Position numbers and translations under genes: made by a program. Positions 16,258-24,557 of a stretch of DNA of 64,000 nt are shown here, one piece after another. Within the stretch, counting starts at the first letter, position 1; the number at the start of each line of letters is the position of its first letter. The stretch is from assembly GCF_000717645.1 (NCBI RefSeq), contig NZ_JNZZ01000002.1, positions 186,001 to 250,000 of the forward strand, given 5' to 3'. The stretch comes from Streptomyces californicus. GTDB taxonomy: Bacteria > Actinomycetota > Actinomycetes > Streptomycetales > Streptomycetaceae. Below the pieces are notes generated by a model. It saw nothing but the letters and a program-made list of their open reading frames with translations. It was not told the DNA's origin and did not search any database.

Positions 16258-18242
16258 TGGCCACCGCCCAGGCCGGCCCGCCCCGCCCCGCCGCCGCGCG
16301 CGCCCGTCGGGGACCGCTGGCCGCCCTCCGTGCCCGCCCCGCCGCCGCGAAGCTCCTGCTGCTCGCGCTCGTCGCCGCCGTCGCTGTCCCCCTCGTCCAC
16401 GGCCGCTGGGGCGGCGGCATCTGGCCCGCCGCGCTGACCGCCGACCTCTCCGGGCCGCTCGGCGACGTCACCGACTGGATCGTCTCCAACCGCGACAGCC
16501 ACCCGCTGTTCCTCTACTTCTTCGGCCACATCAGCAACGCCATCGTGCTCTCCGTACGCGGCGTCTACCTGGTGCTCCTCGCGCTCGGCTGGGCCGGCGT
16601 CACCGTGCTCGCCGCCGCCGTCGCCTGGCGGGCGGCCGGCATCCGGCTGGCCCTCACCGCTGCCGTCTCGTTCCTGGTCTGCGGCCTGCTCGGCATGTGG
16701 GTGCCGACCATGCAGACCCTCGCGCTGATGACCGTCGCCGTCCTCGCCTCCGTCGTCCTGGGACTGCTCCTGGGCCTGGCGGCCGGACTCTCCGACCGGG
16801 TGTTCCGCGTCCTGAGGCCGGTCCTGGACACCATGCAGGTGCTGCCCGCCTTCGCGTACCTGCTCCCGGTGGTGCTGGTCTTCGGCATCGGCGTCCCCGG
16901 CGCCGTCCTCGCCACCGTCGTGTACGCGGCTCCGCCGATGGCCCGGCTCACCGCGCTCGGCCTGCGCGGGGCGGACGCCGGCGTCATGGAGGCCGTCACC
17001 TCGCTCGGCGCCACCGGACGCCAGCGGCTGCTGAGCGCCCGGCTCCCGCTGGCGCGCAAGGAACTCCTCCTCGGCCTCAACCAGACCATCATGATGGCGC
17101 TCTCCATGGCCGTCATCGCCTCCGTGATCGGCGCGGGCGGCCTCGGCGACCGCGTCTACCAGGCGCTCTCCTCCGTGGACGTCGGCGCGGCGCTCGCCGC
17201 CGGCATCCCGATCGTCCTGCTCGCCGTCGTCCTGGACCGCACGACCGAGGCGGCCGGGCGCCGCATCGGCGCCGAGCCCACCGGCCCGGCCCTCCTGCGC
17301 GGATGGCGCGGCTGGACCCTGGCCGCCGCCGTCACCGCGGCCGCGGCCGTCGCGGGGCGCGTCGCCGGCGGCCAGGTCTGGCCCGACGACCTGACCGTCG
17401 CGATCGCCGGACCGGTCAACACCGCCAAGGACTGGATGGTCGACCACCTGTACACCGGGGTGCCCGTCGTCGGCGGCACCGCCGACCTCGCCTCCCACTT
17501 CACCAGCGGCGTTCTCAATCCGCTGCGCGGCGGACTCACCGGGCTGCCCTGGTGGTCGGTGCTGCTGATCGTCGCCGCCCTCGCCTGGACCATCGGCACC
17601 TGGCGCACCGCCGCCACCGCCGTCCTCGCCATGGCCGCGATCGGTGTCCTCGGCGTGTGGGAGCCCTCCATGGACACCCTCAGCCAGGTCATCGCCGCCG
17701 TCGCGGTCACCCTGGTCATCGGCTTCGGCGTCGCCGTCGGCGCGGCGCGCAGCGAACGCCTGGAACGGCTGCTCCGCCCGGTCCTGGACGTCTTCCAGAC
17801 CATGCCGCAGTTCGTCTACCTGATCCCCGTCGTCGCCCTCTTCGGCGTCGGCCGCGCCCCGGCCGCCGCCGCGGCGGTCGTCTACGCGCTTCCCGCCGTC
17901 ATCCGCATCACCACCCAGGGACTGCGGGGCGTCGACCCGGCCGCGATGGAGTGCGCCCGCTCACTCGGGGCCACCCCGGGCCAGCAACTGCGCCAGGTCC
18001 AGATCCCGCTGGCCAGGCCCTCGCTGCTGCTCGCCGTCAACCAGGCGGTCGTGCTGGTCCTCGCCGTCGTCATCATCGGCGGACTCGTCGGCTCCGGAGC
18101 CCTCGGCTACGACGTCGTCTTCGGGCTCGCCCAGGGCGACCTGGCCACCGGCCTCGTCGCCGGAGCGGCGATCGTCTGCCTCGGCCTGATGCTCGACCGG
18201 GTCACCCAGCCCACCACCCGCCGCCAGCGACAGGAGAGCTGA
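16257..18242 (+). CDS. Fused double permease of the betaine/choline ABC transporter
   Basis: 661 aa with two complete binding-protein-dependent permease domains in one chain. The first half has its EAA-type loop at EAVTSLGATGRQRL, the second at ECARSLGATPGQQL; both are preceded by the same LRPVLD-x-x-Q-x-(L/M)P block, showing an internal duplication. Each half has about six membrane helices, with an additional N-terminal helix. Most OpuAB/ProW systems use one permease gene as a homodimer, so the fusion would form the whole channel. It overlaps the ATPase gene by one base and is followed after one base by the binding protein. Confidence 0.92.
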   Translation: MATAQAGPPRPAAARARRGPLAALRARPAAAKLLLLALVAAVAVPLVHGRWGGGIWPAALTADLSGPLGDVTDWIVSNRDSHPLFLYFFGHISNAIVLSVRGVYLVLLALGWAGVTVLAAAVAWRAAGIRLALTAAVSFLVCGLLGMWVPTMQTLALMTVAVLASVVLGLLLGLAAGLSDRVFRVLRPVLDTMQVLPAFAYLLPVVLVFGIGVPGAVLATVVYAAPPMARLTALGLRGADAGVMEAVTSLGATGRQRLLSARLPLARKELLLGLNQTIMMALSMAVIASVIGAGGLGDRVYQALSSVDVGAALAAGIPIVLLAVVLDRTTEAAGRRIGAEPTGPALLRGWRGWTLAAAVTAAAAVAGRVAGGQVWPDDLTVAIAGPVNTAKDWMVDHLYTGVPVVGGTADLASHFTSGVLNPLRGGLTGLPWWSVLLIVAALAWTIGTWRTAATAVLAMAAIGVLGVWEPSMDTLSQVIAAVAVTLVIGFGVAVGAARSERLERLLRPVLDVFQTMPQFVYLIPVVALFGVGRAPAAAAAVVYALPAVIRITTQGLRGVDPAAMECARSLGATPGQQLRQVQIPLARPSLLLAVNQAVVLVLAVVIIGGLVGSGALGYDVVFGLAQGDLATGLVAGAAIVCLGLMLDRVTQPTTRRQRQES

Positions 18243-18243
18243 G

Positions 18244-19218
18244 ATGAACCGCTCCCGCACCCGCCTGCTCGTGGCGCTCGCCTCGGCCGGGACCCTGCTC
18301 GCCACGGCCGGCTGCGGCGCCGCCGACATGACCAGGCAGGCGTCCCCGTTCGCGGCCCCCGCCGGGGTCAGGACCGTCACGCTCTCCGTCCAGTCCTGGG
18401 TCGGCGCCCAGGCCAACGTCGCCGTGGCCGAGCACCTCCTCAAGGAGGAGCTGGGCTACCGCGTCGACCTCGTCCAGACCGACGAGGTACCCGCCTGGGA
18501 CGCCCTCAGCCAGGGCCGCGTCGACGCCATCCTGGAGGACTGGGGCCACCCGGAGCAGGAGAAGCTGTACATCGACGAGAAGGAGACCATCGTCCGGGGC
18601 GGCGACCTCGGCGTCACCGGCCACATCGGCTGGTACGTGCCGAAGTACTGGGCCGACGAGAACCCCGACGTCACCGACTGGAAGAACCTCGACAAGTACG
18701 CGGACGAGCTGAGGACCGCCGAGAGCGGCGGCAAGGGCCAGCTCATGGACGGCTCGCCGTCCTACGTCACCAACGACGTGGCCCTGGTGAAGAACCTCGA
18801 CCTGGACTACAAGGTCGTCTTCGCCGGCTCCGAGGCCGCGCAGATCACCCAGATCCAGCAGTTCGCCAAGGAGAAGAAGCCCTTCCTCAGCTACTGGTAC
18901 CAGCCGCAGTGGCTGTTCAACGAGGTGCCGATGGTCGAGGTCAAGCTCCCCGAGTACACCGAGGAGTGCGCGGCGAAGGACCCGAAGGACATCGACTGCG
19001 CTTATCCGACGACGCCGCTGCAGAAGTTCCTCAACGCCGACTTCGCCGAACGCGGCGGGGACGCCGCCGCGTTCCTGAAGAAGTTCCACTGGTCGGAGAA
19101 GGACCAGAACGAGGTCTCCGAGCTGATCGCCTCGCAGAAGCTCACCCCCCAGGAGGCGGCGGAGCGCTGGATCGACCGCCACCCGGACGTCTGGAAGAAG
19201 TGGCTGAAGAAGAGCTGA
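18244..19218 (+). CDS. Glycine betaine/choline-binding lipoprotein (OpuAC-like)
   Basis: 324 aa. The signal peptide ends in the lipobox LLATAGC (Cys about 23), so the protein is lipid-anchored outside the membrane. The mature part is an OpuAC/ProX-type periplasmic-binding fold rich in Trp and Tyr, as expected for a quaternary-amine cage (for example ILEDWGHPEQ, GHIGWYVPKYW, YWYQPQWLF). It completes the transporter with the ATPase and fused permease. It is the last gene of the bet operon and is followed by a strong hairpin. Confidence 0.92.
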   Translation: MNRSRTRLLVALASAGTLLATAGCGAADMTRQASPFAAPAGVRTVTLSVQSWVGAQANVAVAEHLLKEELGYRVDLVQTDEVPAWDALSQGRVDAILEDWGHPEQEKLYIDEKETIVRGGDLGVTGHIGWYVPKYWADENPDVTDWKNLDKYADELRTAESGGKGQLMDGSPSYVTNDVALVKNLDLDYKVVFAGSEAAQITQIQQFAKEKKPFLSYWYQPQWLFNEVPMVEVKLPEYTEECAAKDPKDIDCAYPTTPLQKFLNADFAERGGDAAAFLKKFHWSEKDQNEVSELIASQKLTPQEAAERWIDRHPDVWKKWLKKS

Positions 19219-19234
19219 TCACTCATCAGAGATG

Positions 19235-19274
19235 CTCGGTGCCCGGCCCTTTCGTGAAGGGTCCGGGCACCGAG
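19235..19274. terminator. Bidirectional terminator after the bet operon
   Basis: A 12-bp plus 5-bp stem (CTCGGTGCCCGG then CCCTT, against AAGGG, a one-base bulge, then CCGGGCACCGAG) closed by TCGTG. It sits between the convergent binding-protein gene and the P450 gene at 19294-20661. Confidence 0.8.
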
Positions 19275-19293
19275 GTGTTTGCGGGCCGGACCG

Positions 19294-20661
19294 CTACCGC
19301 GCCCGGACCGTCGCCGGCATGTCCCGGTCCGGCTGGAGCGTGAGCCCCGTCAGCGGCGTGATCTCGCCCGGATCGAGGTCCAGGGTGAAGCGGCGGGCCA
19401 GCACGGCGAGCAGGAGGACGGACTCCACCATCGCGAAGCGCGTACCGATGCAGACCCGGGGGCCGCCGCCGAACGGGAACCACGCGTACTCGTGGATCGC
19501 GTCGCCGCCCTCCGCGTCCCAGCGTTCCGGCCGGAACTCCTCCGGCTCGGGGAACCAGCGCGGGTCCCGGTGCGTGGCCCACTGGCTGCTCCACACCCGG
19601 GTGCCCTTCTCGACGGGCAGCCCGCCGATCGTCGCCCCCTCCTTCGCGATCCCGGTGATCAGCCAGATCGCCGGGTACAGCCGCAGGGTCTCCTTCACCA
19701 CGGCCTGGGCGTACGTCAGTCGCGCGTAGTCCTCCATACCGGGCTCCCGGTCGCCGAGCACCCGGTCCAGCTCCTCGGCCAGCGCCTCGCGGACACGGGG
19801 GTTGCGGGCGAGCAGGTACCACGCCCACACGAGCGTCGTGCTCGTCGTCTCGTGACCGCCGATGTACAGCGTGACCGCCTCGTCGCGGATCTCCTCCTCG
19901 GTCAGCCGCGCCCCGCTCTCGTCCACGGCCGTGAGCAACCGGCTGAGCAGGTCCGGCCGTTCCTCCCCGCCGTCCCGATGCCGGGCGACGACGCGGCGCA
20001 CCTCGGCGTCGATGACGGCCGCGGCCTTCCTGATCCGCGCCCGGCCCGGTGTGGGCACCCAGCCGGGCAGCAGCGCGCCGAGCCCGGCGAACTCCTTGCC
20101 GATCTCCATCTGGGCGACGTCCATCGCCCGGCCCATCGCCTCGGAGTCCGCCGGGGTGTCGACGCCGAAGATCGTGCGCACCGCGATCCGCTGGGTCAGC
20201 GCGGACATCTCCCTTTTGACGTCCACCCGTTGGCCGTCCGACCACCGGTCCGCGAGCTCCACCGCGCAGCCCGCCATCGTCGCCGCGTAGGCCCTGACCT
20301 GCTTGGGCCGCACCGAAGGCTGGACCAGCGAGCGCTTGCGCCGCCAGTCCCGGCCGCGCGCCACGAGCATGCCGTTGCCCAGGACCGTCCGGAAGGCGAT
20401 GCCGAGGTTCGGCTGGTCGAAGGTGCGCTCCGTCTCCGTGAGCAACTCGCCTATGCAGTCCGGGTCGGCGAGGAAGACGCACCGGTTCCGTCCGAACCGC
20501 CAGCGCACCATGTCGCCGTGCCCACGCAGGAGTTCGAAGAAGGCAAGGGGGTTCTTGCCGAACTGCGGCAGATTCCCCACGAGCGGCAGCCCCTTGGGCC
20601 CCGGGACGAACGCGTGGCCGCGTGCTGGGGTGTCGAGCGCCGGACCGGTCTGGGTGGACAT
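19294..20661 (-). CDS. Cytochrome P450 (CYP4/CYP102-like branch)
   Basis: 455 aa, starting at the ATG at 20661 with GGAG 9 nt upstream; a frame 19 codons longer lacks such a site. Features: Pro-rich N-terminus (PGPKGLPLVGNLPQFG), C-helix WRRKR, I-helix IGGHETTSTT, ExxR (KETLRLYP), the RPERW segment and heme loop FPFGGGPRVCIG. The PGPK/LPLVGN opening and RPERW motif are those of eukaryote-like or CYP102-like fatty-acid or terpenoid hydroxylases rather than the CYP105/154 type. No reductase domain is fused and no redox partner is adjacent. Substrate unknown. Confidence 0.92.
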   Translation of the reverse strand: MSTQTGPALDTPARGHAFVPGPKGLPLVGNLPQFGKNPLAFFELLRGHGDMVRWRFGRNRCVFLADPDCIGELLTETERTFDQPNLGIAFRTVLGNGMLVARGRDWRRKRSLVQPSVRPKQVRAYAATMAGCAVELADRWSDGQRVDVKREMSALTQRIAVRTIFGVDTPADSEAMGRAMDVAQMEIGKEFAGLGALLPGWVPTPGRARIRKAAAVIDAEVRRVVARHRDGGEERPDLLSRLLTAVDESGARLTEEEIRDEAVTLYIGGHETTSTTLVWAWYLLARNPRVREALAEELDRVLGDREPGMEDYARLTYAQAVVKETLRLYPAIWLITGIAKEGATIGGLPVEKGTRVWSSQWATHRDPRWFPEPEEFRPERWDAEGGDAIHEYAWFPFGGGPRVCIGTRFAMVESVLLLAVLARRFTLDLDPGEITPLTGLTLQPDRDMPATVRAR

Positions 20662-20785
20662 CGAAGGACTCCGCTTCCTGGGGCGCGCCACCGACGACGC
20701 GCGCACGTTCGAACTCAATCGAACAGGATGGGGGAGTGCTTCGCCAGGGCGGCGACCGGCATGGCCGGGAATATGCCGGATTCCC

Positions 20786-21250
20786 TTACGGAGAGGGAGA
20801 GTTGCCGGGGTCGGGGCCGGTGACGGTGACGGTCGCGGTCGGATCGGGTCGCGGGCGCGCCCCGCGGCCGTGGGGCACCACGACGACCTGGTCCTCGTCC
20901 TCGTACACGATCCGCCCGGGATCGGCGGATTCCAGCCGCTCGCACGCCACCTGGTGCGCGGCGAGCAGCGCGAGGTAGCCGGGGACGCGGTCCAGCAGAT
21001 GGACGGCGGACGCCTTGAACCAGGCGACGGCCCCCGGGTTCACCTCGGGGTCGTACACGCTCGGGTCGATCCGCGAGGGGTCGGTGTACGCGGCGTCGTA
21101 CCAGTCGTTCGCCGCCCGCCAGAACCGGTGCTGCTCCTCGGTCAGGCGGCCGTCCCGGGCCAGCCCGTTGGCCAGCGCGAAGATGCCGGGGAAGTGGCCG
21201 CGGGGACTGCGGTCCGGACTCTGGAACCGTACGTACGCCAACTCGCCCAC
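20786..21250 (-). CDS. Conserved hypothetical protein
   Basis: 154 aa from a GTG at 21250; the frame is open further upstream but that part is Arg/Pro-rich and unconvincing. The body is well-composed (ELAYVRFQSPDRSPRGHFPGIFALANGLA, then RFWRAANDWYDAAYTDPS and a helical AVHLLDRVPGYLALLAAH), with acidic EDEDQVVVVPHG near the end. No signal peptide, membrane segment or catalytic motif is recognised. The C-terminal tail is low-complexity. Function unknown; it lies upstream of the P450 in the same direction. Confidence 0.65.
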   Translation of the reverse strand: MGELAYVRFQSPDRSPRGHFPGIFALANGLARDGRLTEEQHRFWRAANDWYDAAYTDPSRIDPSVYDPEVNPGAVAWFKASAVHLLDRVPGYLALLAAHQVACERLESADPGRIVYEDEDQVVVVPHGRGARPRPDPTATVTVTGPDPGNSPSP

Positions 21251-21348
21251 CCTGTCGTCCCGTCCACCGCGGCCGAGGGTCAGCGTAGGGGGTGTCCGGC
21301 CGCGCCGTGTGCGCGGGGCGGAAGGCCCGGATACCCCTGGGAGACGCG

Positions 21349-21383
21349 GCGCGGCACCGGGGCGCGTGTCCCCGGTGCCGCGC
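21349..21383 (-). terminator. Terminator of the VWA/anchored-protein operon
   Basis: Perfect 14-bp arms (GCGCGGCACCGGGG against its complement) with a 7-nt loop, 12 bases past the stop codon of the minus-strand gene at 21396-22262. Confidence 0.8.
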
Positions 21384-21395
21384 GTCACGTGTCCG

Positions 21396-22262
21396 TCAGA
21401 CGCCCGGCGGAACGTGGGACGGGCGGCCGCGGCCCCGCGTCAGCGAGTAGCCGAACACGGCCGCCAGCGCGGCGAGTACGCCGCCGCCCACGGTCCACAG
21501 CCAGCGGTCGGTCCACCGGCCCGAGGCCCAGCCGTCCTCCGGTTCGCCGGCGGCGACCGTACGGGGCGCGGCCGACGCGCCCGCGCCGTCGTCGTCACCG
21601 GCCGAGGCGACCGAGACGCCCGGCACCAGCGGCTCGGACAGCGTGCCGTCCACGTCGTGGGCCCCGCCCACCTCCTTCACGGTCGGCCGCACCTCGGCGC
21701 CGATCGGCAGCCCGAGCTGGTCGGCGGGCAGGTCGACGACGGTCAGCCGGACGTAGTAGCTCCCCGGCAGCGGTTCGTTCGCCCACGGATCGGACCACGC
21801 CCGCACGGGCCGCAGGGCGCAGGACAGCTCGACGGTGGCCGCCTCGGCGCCGGCCTTGCGGGTCTGGTGCCCGTACGCGCACGCCTGGCGGCGGCGCAGT
21901 CCGTCGTACACGTCGATCTGCCAGGTGGACGCCGAGCGCCGGGCCGCGTTCTCGGGCAGCTTCACCGTGGCCTCGACGGTCGGCCGCTGACCGGCGTCGG
22001 CCGGGAACACCCAGTACAGGTAGTCGCCGGTCGAAGCCTGAGCGGTGCCGGTCTGCCCCTGCGCCAGGGCGGTCGCGGTCCGGAAGGTGGTGCCGGCCTC
22101 GGTGGGGCCCGCCGAGTCACCGGACGGGCCGGCACCGGCCGACGGGCCGTCCGCGAAGGCCGGGGAGGCCGGCGAGGCCGTGGTGAGGAGCGTCAGCCCG
22201 GCGAGCAGCGCCCCGGTGAGCGCGCGTCGTACGCCGCGGGCGCGGCGGATGGGGGTACGCAT
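21396..22262 (-). CDS. Exported membrane-anchored protein, partner of the VWA protein
   Basis: 288 aa from the ATG at 22262, which overlaps the upstream stop by one base (TGATG). A signal peptide spans about 1-39 (RRARGVRRALTGALLAGLTLLTT ending ASPAFA). The outside part has a beta-rich domain (DYLYWVFPADAGQRPTVEATV, WQIDVYDGLRRRQACAYG) resembling a PPC-like module, and a C-terminal membrane helix (about 256-275) followed by RGRGR. The same order occurs in the VWA protein encoded just upstream. Function unknown; the pair probably forms a cell-surface complex. Confidence 0.8.
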   Translation of the reverse strand: MRTPIRRARGVRRALTGALLAGLTLLTTASPASPAFADGPSAGAGPSGDSAGPTEAGTTFRTATALAQGQTGTAQASTGDYLYWVFPADAGQRPTVEATVKLPENAARRSASTWQIDVYDGLRRRQACAYGHQTRKAGAEAATVELSCALRPVRAWSDPWANEPLPGSYYVRLTVVDLPADQLGLPIGAEVRPTVKEVGGAHDVDGTLSEPLVPGVSVASAGDDDGAGASAAPRTVAAGEPEDGWASGRWTDRWLWTVGGGVLAALAAVFGYSLTRGRGRPSHVPPGV

Positions 22263-23542
22263 CAGTTGGTCCTCCAGACGGCGACGCGCCAGCGCGAGAG
22301 CCAGCCGGTCAGCAGGCCCGCGACCAGGCCGGTCAGGACGAGTGCGCCGAGGAGCCACCAGCCGCGGCCGAGCCCGAAGGCCGCCACGTCGGAAGCGTCG
22401 CCCGGACCGTCCACGAGGTCCACGGTCAGCTCGACCGGCAGACCGGGGGACCGCTTCACGGAGGCGGGCGCGGAGAAGGAGTGGGCGAGCTGGAGGCAGA
22501 CGGTCTCGGCGGCGGGCTTGCCGTCGCCGTCGTCACCGTCCGCCACCTCGGCCTTCGGGTAGCGCAGCCCGGACGAGATCACGTCGGTGCGGCCCGCCCC
22601 GGCCTCGGAGCCCCGGACGATCTCCCGTCCGTGCACGGTCACCGCGCGCAGCAGCACCCCGTAGTCCTCGTCCACGGCGCGGTCGGCCGCGACGCTCGCG
22701 GAGGCGCGCAGCTCCTGGCCCGGCAGGACGTCCACGCGGTACCAGCGGTGCTGGGCGATCTTCGCGCGGTCGGTGTAGAGACCCGGCTTCAGCGCGGGTG
22801 CGGCGGAGCAGCTCTTCGCGCCCTCGGTGGCCACCGGGGTCACCGTCGGCTCGGCGGCGCGGTCCACCAACTGCTTGACCCGGCCCGAGAGTTCTTCCTT
22901 GTGCTGCACGGCGGTGTACGTGCCGCCCGTGGCCTCGGCGATACAGGTCAGCTGCTGGCGGATCTTGGCGTTGGGCACCAGGCCCAGCGTGTCCACGACG
23001 AGATGGGTGCCGCGCGCGGCGATCTCGCGGGCCACCTCGCACGGGTCGAGCGGCCCGCAGGTGTCCTCGCCGTCCGTGATGAGGACGATCCGGCGCGAAC
23101 CCTCGCCGCCCTCCAGGTCGTCGGCCGCGCCGAGCAGGGCCGGGCCGATGGGGGTGAAACCGGTGGGGGCGAGGGTGGCGACGGCGGTCTTCGCCTCGGT
23201 GCGGTCCAGCGGGCCCACCGGGTAGAGCTGGCGGGTGTCCTTGCAGCCGACCTCGCGGTCCTCGCCCGGGTAGTTGGCGCCGAGCGTCCGGATGCCGAGC
23301 TGCACCTGCTCGGGCACCGCGTCCAGGACGTCGTTGAACGCCTGCTTGGCGGCGGCCATCCGGGACTGCCCGTCGATGTCGCGGGTGCGCATGGAGCCGC
23401 TGACGTCGAGCACCAGCTCGACCTTGGGAGAGGGGGCGGCGGGGGCTTCGTCGGCGGCGGCGGGGATCGCGGTGCCGAGCCCGGCGGCCAGGGTGGCGAG
23501 CGCTATGGCCACCCCGGTCGTCAGCCGTTTACTAGTGATCAT
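22262..23542 (-). CDS. Exported VWA-domain protein with C-terminal membrane anchor
   Basis: 426 aa. A signal peptide (about 1-31, AAA-type cleavage) precedes a von Willebrand factor A domain (about 39-215) with an intact metal-ion site: DVSGSM, the distal Thr in PTGFTPIG, and ITDGEDTCG. A beta-rich middle domain with paired cysteines (KSCSAAPALKPGLY, TVCLQLAHSF) and a C-terminal helix (about 395-418) anchor it outside the membrane. VWA domains bind proteins through a divalent cation. It is first in a two-gene operon with an architecturally similar protein; a 36-bp repeat array lies upstream. Confidence 0.9.
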   Translation of the reverse strand: MITSKRLTTGVAIALATLAAGLGTAIPAAADEAPAAPSPKVELVLDVSGSMRTRDIDGQSRMAAAKQAFNDVLDAVPEQVQLGIRTLGANYPGEDREVGCKDTRQLYPVGPLDRTEAKTAVATLAPTGFTPIGPALLGAADDLEGGEGSRRIVLITDGEDTCGPLDPCEVAREIAARGTHLVVDTLGLVPNAKIRQQLTCIAEATGGTYTAVQHKEELSGRVKQLVDRAAEPTVTPVATEGAKSCSAAPALKPGLYTDRAKIAQHRWYRVDVLPGQELRASASVAADRAVDEDYGVLLRAVTVHGREIVRGSEAGAGRTDVISSGLRYPKAEVADGDDGDGKPAAETVCLQLAHSFSAPASVKRSPGLPVELTVDLVDGPGDASDVAAFGLGRGWWLLGALVLTGLVAGLLTGWLSRWRVAVWRTN

Positions 23543-23638
23543 CGCCGGATCCTATGGAAAATCAGTTCGTATTCCCAACCGGGCCGTTCGGGGCCCGCCG
23601 CCGACGCGCGCCAGGTCCGTTCGTGCTGCTCCGAGCCG

Positions 23639-23746
23639 GTGCGGCCGCTGCCGGCCGCCGGTGTCGGAGTTCCCGGCCCGCCGCTGCCGACCGCCGGTGT
23701 CGGAGTTCCCGGCCCGCCGTTGCCGACCGCCGGTGTCCGAGACCCC
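23639..23746. repeat. 36-bp tandem repeat, three copies
   Basis: Units begin at 23639, 23675 and 23711, with the core GACCGCCGGTGTCGGAG flanked by GGCCCGCCG and TTCCC; copy 1 and copy 3 differ at a few bases. The array lies between the lipoprotein gene and the VWA gene. A second direct repeat, GGTCACCCGACCG, follows twice around 23773-23803. The minus-strand frame through it would encode a 12-aa repeat (SDTGGRQRRAGN), but no ribosome site supports translation. Confidence 0.88.
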
Positions 23747-23792
23747 GGCCCGCCGGGCCCCCGGACACCGGTCGGTCACCCGACCGGGCCGG

Positions 23793-24383
23793 TCACCCGA
23801 CCGCGAGGCTCGTGAAGCGGATCGTGACGCTCTGGGCGCCGCCGTTCTCGACCCTGATGACCCTGGGCTCCTGCAAGGTGAAATGCTTCGTCGGATTGCC
23901 CGCGTAGTCCAGTTGGTCGAGGGACGCCGTCCCCGGCTGGGTCCTGCCGTCGATCAGGTCGGTGAACTGCTGGGACTGTTCGGAACCCCGGACCACGGTC
24001 ACCGTGCCCGACGTCTGCTCCCCGGGGATGAGCCGGAAGCCCTCGCCGGGGGACTGCTGCGTGGGCTGGTCCATCGTGAGTCCACTGACGTCGGCGAGGA
24101 GTTCGCTGCCCCCGTCGACGCTCAGCCGGAGCTGGCGGCTGGTGAGGGGCTCACCCCCGAAGATGCTCATCTTGCCGACATCGCCCTGGGACGGCTTCGG
24201 GGACCCCTTCGCGCCGGCTCCGGGCGTGTCCGTGGGCGCCTCGGCCTGCTGGGAGGCGCTGGAACGCGACGGTCCGGAGTCCGCTGACCCGGAGCCGCAC
24301 GCGGTCAACAGCCCCGAGGACAGAAGGGCGGCGGCGGCCATGCCGACCGCGCGGCGACGCGTACGGGTGGTGGAACGGAACAT
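23793..24383 (-). CDS. Lipoprotein with a phage tail-tube (gp19)-like domain
   Basis: 196 aa from the ATG at 24383 with AGGGGG 8 nt upstream. RRRAVGMAAAALLSSGLLTAC is a lipoprotein signal with the lipid-attachment Cys about 24. A Ser/Pro/Gly linker follows. Residues about 85-196 match the pattern of T4 gp19/tail-tube proteins: a starting strand LRLSVDG, DVSGL, then LIPG, VTVVRG, an FTDLIDGR helix, LDYAGN, FTLQEP and a final VTIRFTSLAV strand. Tail-tube folds normally pack into tubes inside phage or contractile injection particles, so one on a lipoprotein is unusual. No phage or injection genes are adjacent. The domain call is made by eye. Confidence 0.65.
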   Translation of the reverse strand: MFRSTTRTRRRAVGMAAAALLSSGLLTACGSGSADSGPSRSSASQQAEAPTDTPGAGAKGSPKPSQGDVGKMSIFGGEPLTSRQLRLSVDGGSELLADVSGLTMDQPTQQSPGEGFRLIPGEQTSGTVTVVRGSEQSQQFTDLIDGRTQPGTASLDQLDYAGNPTKHFTLQEPRVIRVENGGAQSVTIRFTSLAVG

Positions 24384-24557
24384 GAGAAGGCCCCCTGGGA
24401 CGCTGGTGCTGAGCTGGGATGACGTGGTCGGCACCGAGCATGCCGGGCACCGCGTCCGCACAGCCAGGGATTCCCGGCATCGCGGGACACCGGAACGCGC
24501 GCACACCCGGTGGCCTGGGCGGACGGCGCGTCCCTGGAACGCCTCGCTGGAACGCCG

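Noticed and set aside
23552..23779. 75-aa repeat protein before the VWA gene
   Set aside because: Product of the 36-bp repeat in open frame; no ribosome site, no domain. Kept only as a repeat feature and finding.
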